Shown: positions 32,478 to 38,556 of the stretch, one piece after another
Position numbering within the stretch: position 1 is the first letter of the stretch
Layout: each line of letters begins with the position of its first letter
Assembly: GCA_011947345.1 (NCBI GenBank)
Contig: JAAVTG010000694.1
Location: 1-38,556, forward strand
DNA length: 38,556 nt
Direction of reading: 5' to 3'
From: Phytophthora quininea
Lineage: Eukaryota; Oomycota; Peronosporomycetes; Peronosporales; Peronosporaceae
Translations under genes and position numbers: made by a program
The notes under the pieces: generated by a model
Databases searched by the model: none
What the model saw: only the letters and a program-made list of their open reading frames with translations
What the model was told of the DNA's origin: nothing

Positions 32478-33156
32478 GGATAACAGACCCATCCCGCACC
32501 CGTTTCCAAAATCCGATTTACCGCTCCCCTGCGCTTCACACGGACCCGTGCTTCCGCGCGCACGCGTCACCGCACTCCCTGCCACCCCGCCACTAACTCT
32601 GGACCCTCTCCGGAGCTTCCAACACATCCTACTCGACGCAGCATCGCCTGTATCGCACCACATCGAATACCCCGTTCACGACGCTCATGGACGTCGGATT
32701 AGCTCGTGGCGGGTCGTCATGGCAATGGGGAGGTAGCAACACGGTCTGACAAGGATCGAGCGCCAAGTTGGAGCGACTCGCATCGGTCGGCAGGCGGGTT
32801 CGATGTGTCCGCCCTTGGAGGCGTCAGCCTTAAGACAACTCGTTCCCGTGACGTCGAAAGCCACGTCTCGCTCTTCACACACGCTGGGGGCGTCCTCTAG
32901 TTGCGTCCAATACGCCTTACCTTCGATACGACCGACTTCCATGAATGTACCTTACCTTCGATACGACCGACTTCCATGAATGTAAAGTCGGCTCGATGCG
33001 CTCCATACTTCCAAGTCTGTGGCGACGTTCCCGGTCCGAAACCTTGGTGTGGGGTTCACTCGGACGTGGGGGAGGTCTGCAGCGGCTCCACAGAGCGTCC
33101 GCGAGCGCAGGAGAGGCAGTGGAGTGGTGCAAAACGCAGCATAACGAACATAAGAG

Positions 33157-33228
33157 TGCGCGTGCCCGGATTCGAACCAGGGATTTCACCGCCACAAGGT
33201 GAGGTACTGACCACTATACTACACACGC
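33157..33228 (-). tRNA. tRNA-His(GTG), unit 22
   Basis: Trailer side carries one extra G near 33070. Confidence 0.96.
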
Positions 33229-33229
33229 C

Positions 33230-33302
33230 TGGAGAAGCAGGGTATCGATCCCTGTACCTCTCGCATGCTAAGCGAGCGCTCTACCATTTGAGCTACATCC
33301 CC
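33230..33302 (-). tRNA. tRNA-Ala(AGC), unit 22
   Basis: Leader lacks two C near 33351. Confidence 0.96.
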
Positions 33303-33978
33303 GGATAACAGACCCATCCCGCACCCGTTTCCAAAATCCGATTTACCGCTCCTGCGCTTCACACGGACCCGTGCTTCCGCGCGCACGCGTCACCGCACTC
33401 CCTGCCACCCCGCCACTAACTCTGGACCCTCTCCGGAGCTTCCAACACATCCTACTCGACGCAGCATCGCCTGTATCGCACCACATCGAATACCCCGTTC
33501 ACGACGCTCATGGACGTCGGATTAGCTCGTGGCGGGTCGTCATGGCAATGGGGAGGTAGCAACACGGTCTGACAAGGATCGAGCGCCAAGTTGGAGCGAC
33601 TCGCATCGGTCGGCAGGCGGGTTCGATGTGTCCGCCCTTGGAGGCGTCAGCCTTAAGACAACTCGTTCCCGTGACGTCGAAAGCCACGTCTCGCTCTTCA
33701 CACACGCTGGGGGCGTCCTCTAGTTGCGTCCAATACGCCTTACCTTCGATACGACCGACTTCCATGAATGTACCTTACCTTCGATACGACCGACTTCCAT
33801 GAATGTAAAGTCGGCTCGATGCGCTCCATACTTCCAAGTCTGTGGCGACGTTCCCGGTCCGAAACCTTGGTGTGGGGTTCACTCGGACGTGGGGAGGTCT
33901 GCAGCGGCTCCACAGAGCGTCCGCGAGCGCAGGAGAGGCAGTGGAGTGGTGCAAAACGCAGCATAACGAACATAAGAG

Positions 33979-34050
33979 TGCGCGTGCCCGGATTCGAACC
34001 AGGGATTTCACCGCCACAAGGTGAGGTACTGACCACTATACTACACACGC
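33979..34050 (-). tRNA. tRNA-His(GTG), unit 23
   Basis: Identical copy. Confidence 0.96.
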
Positions 34051-34051
34051 C

Positions 34052-34124
34052 TGGAGAAGCAGGGTATCGATCCCTGTACCTCTCGCATGCTAAGCGAGCG
34101 CTCTACCATTTGAGCTACATCCCC
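34052..34124 (-). tRNA. tRNA-Ala(AGC), unit 23
   Basis: Leader begins the right-edge CACGCGCTGG variant. Confidence 0.96.
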
Positions 34125-34802
34125 GGATAACAGACCCATCCCGCACCCGTTTCCAAAATCCGATTTACCGCTCCCCTGCGCTTCACACGGACCCGTGCTT
34201 CCGCGCGCACGCGTCACCGCACTCCCTGCCACCCCGCCACTAACTCTGGACCCTCTCCGGAGCTTCCAACACATCCTACTCGACGCAGCATCGCCTGTAT
34301 CGCACCACATCGAATACCCCGTTCACGACGCTCATGGACGTCGGATTAGCTCGTGGCGGGTCGTCATGGCAATGGGGAGGTAGCAACACGGTCTGACAAG
34401 GATCGAGCGCCAAGTTGGAGCGACTCGCATCGGTCGGCAGGCGGGTTCGATGTGTCCGCCCTTGGAGGCGTCAGCCTTAAGACAACTCGTTCCCGTGACG
34501 TCGAAAGCCACGTCTCGCTCTTCACACGCGCTGGGGCGTCCTCTAGTTGCGTCCAATACGCCTTACCTTCGATACGACCGACTTCCATGAATGTACCTTA
34601 CCTTCGATACGACCGACTTCCATGAATGTAAAGTCGGCTCGATGCGCTCCATACTTCCAAGTCTGTGGCGACGTTCCCGGTCCGAAACCTTGGTGTGGGG
34701 TTCACTCGGACGTGGGGGAGGTCTGCAGCGGCTCCACAGAGCGTCCGCGAGCGCAGGAGAGGCAGTGGAGTGGTGCAAAACGCAGCATAACGAACATAAG
34801 AG

Positions 34803-34874
34803 TGCGCGTGCCCGGATTCGAACCAGGGATTTCACCGCCACAAGGTGAGGTACTGACCACTATACTACACACGC
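34803..34874 (-). tRNA. tRNA-His(GTG), unit 24
   Basis: Trailer side has the extra G seen in unit 22. Confidence 0.96.
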
Positions 34875-34875
34875 C

Positions 34876-34948
34876 TGGAGAAGCAGGGTATCGATCCCTG
34901 TACCTCTCGCATGCTAAGCGAGCGCTCTACCATTTGAGCTACATCCCC
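34876..34948 (-). tRNA. tRNA-Ala(AGC), unit 24
   Basis: Leader has single-base deletions near 35047 and 35376 (821-bp unit, the shortest of type B). Confidence 0.96.
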
Positions 34949-35623
34949 GGATAACAGACCCATCCCGCACCCGTTTCCAAAATCCGATTTACCGCTCCCC
35001 TGCGCTTCACACGGACCCGTGCTTCCGCGCGCACGCGTCACCGCACTCCTGCCACCCCGCCACTAACTCTGGACCCTCTCCGGAGCTTCCAACACATCCT
35101 ACTCGACGCAGCATCGCCTGTATCGCACCACATCGAATACCCCGTTCACGACGCTCATGGACGTCGGATTAGCTCGTGGCGGGTCGTCATGGCAATGGGG
35201 AGGTAGCAACACGGTCTGACAAGGATCGAGCGCCAAGTTGGAGCGACTCGCATCGGTCGGCAGGCGGGTTCGATGTGTCCGCCCTTGGAGGCGTCAGCCT
35301 TAAGACAACTCGTTCCCGTGACGTCGAAAGCCACGTCTCGCTCTTCACACGCGCTGGGGCGTCCTCTAGTTGCGTCAATACGCCTTACCTTCGATACGAC
35401 CGACTTCCATGAATGTACCTTACCTTCGATACGACCGACTTCCATGAATGTAAAGTCGGCTCGATGCGCTCCATACTTCCAAGTCTGTGGCGACGTTCCC
35501 GGTCCGAAACCTTGGTGTGGGGTTCACTCGGACGTGGGGAGGTCTGCAGCGGCTCCACAGAGCGTCCGCGAGCGCAGGAGAGGCAGTGGAGTGGTGCAAA
35601 ACGCAGCATAACGAACATAAGAG

Positions 35624-35695
35624 TGCGCGTGCCCGGATTCGAACCAGGGATTTCACCGCCACAAGGTGAGGTACTGACCACTATACTACACACGC
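35624..35695 (-). tRNA. tRNA-His(GTG), unit 25
   Basis: Identical copy. Confidence 0.96.
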
Positions 35696-35696
35696 C

Positions 35697-35769
35697 TGGA
35701 GAAGCAGGGTATCGATCCCTGTACCTCTCGCATGCTAAGCGAGCGCTCTACCATTTGAGCTACATCCCC
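35697..35769 (-). tRNA. tRNA-Ala(AGC), unit 25
   Basis: Leader has CCACCAAC, as in type A. Confidence 0.96.
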
Positions 35770-36446
35770 GGATAACAGACCCATCCCGCACCCGTTTCCA
35801 AAATCCGATTTACCGCTCCCCTGCGCTTCACACGGACCCGTGCTTCCGCGCGCACGCGTCACCGCACTCCCTGCCACCCCGCCACCAACTCTGGACCCTC
35901 TCCGGAGCTTCCAACACATCCTACTCGACGCAGCATCGCCTGTATCGCACCACATCGAATACCCCGTTCACGACGCTCATGGACGTCGGATTAGCTCGTG
36001 GCGGGTCGTCATGGCAATGGGGAGGTAGCAACACGGTCTGACAAGGATCGAGCGCCAAGTTGGAGCGACTCGCATCGGTCGGCAGGCGGGTTCGATGTGT
36101 CCGCCCTTGGAGGCGTCAGCCTTAAGACAACTCGTTCCCGTGACGTCGAAAGCCACGTCTCGCTCTTCACACGCGCTGGGGCGTCCTCTAGTTGCGTCCA
36201 ATACGCCTTACCTTCGATACGACCGACTTCCATGAATGTACCTTACCTTCGATACGACCGACTTCCATGAATGTAAAGTCGGCTCGATGCGCTCCATACT
36301 TCCAAGTCTGTGGCGACGTTCCCGGTCCGAAACCTTGGTGTGGGGTTCACTCGGACGTGGGGAGGTCTGCAGCGGCTCCACAGAGCGTCCGCGAGCGCAG
36401 GAGAGGCAGTGGAGTGGTGCAAAACGCAGCATAACGAACATAAGAG

Positions 36447-36518
36447 TGCGCGTGCCCGGATTCGAACCAGGGATTTCACCGCCACAAGGTGAGGTACTGA
36501 CCACTATACTACACACGC
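36447..36518 (-). tRNA. tRNA-His(GTG), unit 26
   Basis: Last intact histidine copy. Confidence 0.96.
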
Positions 36519-36519
36519 C

Positions 36520-36592
36520 TGGAGAAGCAGGGTATCGATCCCTGTACCTCTCGCATGCTAAGCGAGCGCTCTACCATTTGAGCTACATCCCC
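36520..36592 (-). tRNA. tRNA-Ala(AGC), unit 26
   Basis: Last alanine copy; leader has CCACCAAC. Confidence 0.96.
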
Positions 36593-37271
36593 GGATAACA
36601 GACCCATCCCGCACCCGTTTCCAAAATCCGATTTACCGCTCCCCTGCGCTTCACACGGACCCGTGCTTCCGCGCGCACGCGTCACCGCACTCCCTGCCAC
36701 CCCGCCACCAACTCTGGACCCTCTCCGGAGCTTCCAACACATCCTACTCGACGCAGCATCGCCTGTATCGCACCACATCGAATACCCCGTTCACGACGCT
36801 CATGGACGTCGGATTAGCTCGTGGCGGGTCGTCATGGCAATGGGGAGGTAGCAACACGGTCTGACAAGGATCGAGCGCCAAGTTGGAGCGACTCGCATCG
36901 GTCGGCAGGCGGGTTCGATGTGTCCGCCCTTGGAGGCGTCAGCCTTAAGACAACTCGTTCCCGTGACGTCGAAAGCCACGTCTCGCTCTTCACACGCGCT
37001 GGGGGCGTCCTCTAGTTGCGTCCAATACGCCTTACCTTCGATACGACCGACTTCCATGAATGTACCTTACCTTCGATACGACCGACTTCCATGAATGTAA
37101 AGTCGGCTCGATGCGCTCCATACTTCCAAGTCTGTGGCGACGTTCCCGGTCCGAAACCTTGGTGTGGGGTTCACTCGGACGTGGTGGAGGTGTGCAGCGG
37201 CTCCACAGAGCGTCCGCGAGCGCAGGAGAGGCAGTGGAGTGGTGCAAAACGCAGCATAACGAACATAAGAG

Positions 37272-37330
37272 TGCGCGTGCCCGGATTCGAACCAGGGATT
37301 TCACCGCCACAAGGTGAGGTACTGACCACT
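37272..37330 (-). pseudogene. Truncated tRNA-His, unit 27 (array edge)
   Basis: Matches the other copies from the discriminator through the anticodon arm and part of the D arm, then breaks at 37330 into unrelated sequence. The 5' acceptor strand and part of the A box are gone, so a cloverleaf cannot form. No tRNA-Ala follows. The spacer just left also has changes not seen elsewhere (GTGGTGGAGGTGTGC near 37182-37196). Confidence 0.9.
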
Positions 37331-37790
37331 TCTCACCTCCTCAATAACAAAGATGTTGGTTGTGTTGACATCTGTGACATCATGCCTGTGTCGATATATA
37401 TATATATTACTACGGGGCGATCTGTATACGGTACACATTTTCCAACTCTGGTAATACCACTCTAGGAAAATACATGCCTGGGCACCAAGATCCGCTATTT
37501 CACAAAATAAATCTTGTCAACGGCAGCTAGCGAGACAATCAAACAGCAGCTGCTGACAACGAGATTTGACAAGAAAACGTAGAACAAACTCGTTACGGCG
37601 AGGCTGCGCCTCTGATTGGCTGAAAAGGATCGTGACAGCTGACTGGCAATGACAACGGCGCTCCATGGTCGCTCAAAAGGTGCTGTCGCTCGTTTCCTAC
37701 GCTAGCACATGATCACTTTAACTCCGATCAAGCCGTATTAGCATGTATGTATAAACGTTTTCTATTTTGAAGAATTTTTATTGCATGTTA
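37331..37790. other. Right flank of the array, no gene seen
   Basis: Unique sequence with an (AT)7 microsatellite at 37394-37407. A frame running out of the last tRNA unit to 37465 is a chance extension. Confidence 0.5.
37394..37407. repeat. (AT)7 microsatellite
   Basis: Seven AT dinucleotides, 64 bp beyond the array break. Confidence 0.85.
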
Positions 37791-37792
37791 TA

Positions 37793-37960
37793 CACGCGTA
37801 GCTCAGTGGGTTGACCGACGAGCGTCACCAGCAGCGTCACCACCGCCGCAATCAGTAGTTATCCAGGGCAGAACCTGATCTAGCTGAGAGTAGAGTCGAT
37901 AGGAGCACTGTAGATACGATGGTAAAGCAGTGCCAACGAACTAGCACCTCATCACCTAAA
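37793..37960 (+). repeat. Possible tRNA-derived (SINE-like) element
   Basis: TAGCTCAGTGGG at 37799-37810 is a perfect polymerase III A box (TRGCNNAGYNGG), in the tRNA-like setting GCGTAGCTCAGTGGGTTGAC. No exact B box follows at tRNA spacing; only a weak AGTCGATAGG lies about 90 bp on. The 3' limit is arbitrary. It is not a foldable tRNA. Confidence 0.3.
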
Positions 37961-38155
37961 TTTGACAAGATACTTAGTGTTTCAATAGATTCTGCAACAA
38001 GAAATGGCAATAAAAGCAATAGTTAGTAGTTAGCACATATCGCAACATAATACGTAGCATGGCCATCATCCTTACCCGTGAAGCTTCAGAATTTGAAACG
38101 AAAACGACAGCCTGCTGACCGCCCTGCCCGGCCGTCGCGCTTTCTCTCCCTCGTA
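37961..38155. other. AT-rich 3' flank of the small minus-strand gene
   Basis: No feature seen; may include the 3' UTR of the gene to the right. Confidence 0.35.
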
Positions 38156-38411
38156 TTAAGTGCCAGCGGTGGTGGCAGGTCCTTGGCCGTCCTCTTGGCC
38201 TTCTTGTGGCGCAGTATCGGCGTTGACGTCGACCTTGCAAACACATAGCGGCCGGCGGTCGGTGGCAACTCCTGCAGCAGTGTGCCTGTGCGCGTCGAAC
38301 TCTGAATCAAAACAATAAAAGTCAAATGTTTTGTCCAATCATATCCCTTTACTTCACCGCTACCACTTCAGGTTACGGGAGCTCGACACAAGTCATTGAT
38401 TTACCTGCCAT
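38156..38411 (-). CDS. Possible small two-exon gene, about 50 residues
   Basis: Proposed model: exon 1 is only 7 nt (38405-38411, ATGGCAG), the intron at 38302-38404 has donor GTAAAT and acceptor ATTCAG, and exon 2 is 38156-38301, ending TAA. The joined product starts MAEFDAHRHTAAGVATD and is Gln/Asp/Gly-rich at the C-terminus, hydrophilic, with no signal peptide or membrane segment. Phase fits exactly. The family is not recognised, and a 7-nt first exon is unusual, so this could be chance or the last exon of a larger gene. Confidence 0.3.
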
Positions 38412-38556
38412 TTGAGAAACGATTGGGTCCGCTGATTTGGTGGGTGCTCAAACGATGAGTGTTGCGAGAGCGCTGCATCAAATAATCTAGTGTTAAAAGG
38501 GAGAGCAAAGGGGCCAGGAAGTGTTTGGCGATGACAACCAAGAATAATCTGGTGTG

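Larger units (their letters stand above)
15311..37330 (-). repeat. 22-kb tandem array of tRNA-Ala/tRNA-His units
   Basis: About 26.7 direct repeats of a 799-825 bp unit. Each unit carries tRNA-Ala(AGC), one base, then tRNA-His(GTG), all transcribed leftwards, with about 650-680 bp of spacer. The left edge starts just beyond the 5' end of where a further tRNA-Ala would be (CATTCCGCAC at 15311-15320 against CATCCCGCAC in other units). The right edge cuts tRNA-His at 37330. Spacings between successive tRNA-His genes are 799 three times, 811 once, then 821-825. The spacers contain no other recognisable gene. Confidence 0.97.
18946..37330 (-). repeat. Subfamily B units (821-825 bp period, units 5-27)
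   Basis: Nearly identical copies. Most length variation comes from runs: four or five G in the CTGGGGGCG stretch, TTTCAAAA versus TTTCCAAAA, CGTGGGGAGG versus one extra G (units 22 and 24), and small deletions near 33351, 35047 and 35376. The right-hand units (24-27) carry CACGCGCTGG where middle units have CACACACGCTGG, and units 25-26 have CCACCAAC instead of CCACTAAC. Confidence 0.92.

Noticed and set aside
18946..37330. Repeated open frames of 60-120 codons on both strands in every array unit
   Set aside because: They run across the tRNA genes (for example the SNPGTR stretch is the T arm of tRNA-His and the FSRRV end lies at the Ala/His junction), overlap each other on both strands and differ between A and B units. 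They are shadows of non-coding repeats.
15311..37330. CRISPR array or bacterial accessory system
   Set aside because: Repeat units are about 820 bp and nearly identical throughout, with tRNA genes inside. There are no short repeats with unique spacers, and the flanking genes are eukaryotic.
15311..37330. 5S rRNA or another RNA gene in the spacer
   Set aside because: No 5S internal control region was recognised. GGGTTCGATGTG looks like a T arm but lacks the final C of the B box, has an 11-base loop and no matching acceptor or anticodon stems.
37016..37465. 149-codon plus ORF crossing the right array edge
   Set aside because: It is antisense to tRNA-His and continues by chance into unique sequence and the AT microsatellite.

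Overview
The window looks like nuclear DNA of an oomycete (Phytophthora-like water mould). This is an inference from short introns of about 60 bp with GTRNGT-like donors, a RIIa-domain protein typical of flagellated eukaryotes, protein kinase CK2, a HINT3-like HIT protein, mitochondrial PPR-like proteins and a decayed Mutator-like (MULE) transposon. No bacterial operon, phage or CRISPR structure is present.

Layout: (1) 1-9000 is gene-rich: a HINT3-like HIT gene (+), two tandem paralogous PPR-like genes (-), a small RIIa-domain gene (+) that shares a 150-bp divergent spacer with the second PPR gene, and the CK2 catalytic subunit (-, three exons). Nearly all of these genes need one-base corrections to read through. 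Most lie in homopolymers, so base-calling error is the simplest explanation. (2) 9000-15300 is gene-poor and relic-rich: unassigned degenerate ORFs, a MULE transposase pseudogene with in-frame stops (11516-13330) flanked by hairpins, and a second unidentified coding relic. (3) 15311-37330 is the main feature, a 22-kb tandem array of about 27 units of 799-825 bp. Each unit carries, on the minus strand, tRNA-Ala(AGC) followed after a single base by tRNA-His(GTG). There are 26 intact pairs plus one truncated tRNA-His at the right edge, so 52 intact tRNA genes. (4) 37331-38556 is the right flank, with an AT microsatellite, a tRNA/SINE-like A-box element and a possible small two-exon gene.

The tRNA pairs appear to be dicistronic RNA polymerase III units: each gene has its own internal A and B boxes, no terminator fits between them, and a T4-T5 run lies about 20 nt past tRNA-His. 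The array has two spacer subfamilies (A, units 1-4; B, units 5-27) whose tRNA genes are identical although the spacers differ at many sites. A two-unit higher-order pattern is visible in units 9-15. This is the part of the window most worth following up.
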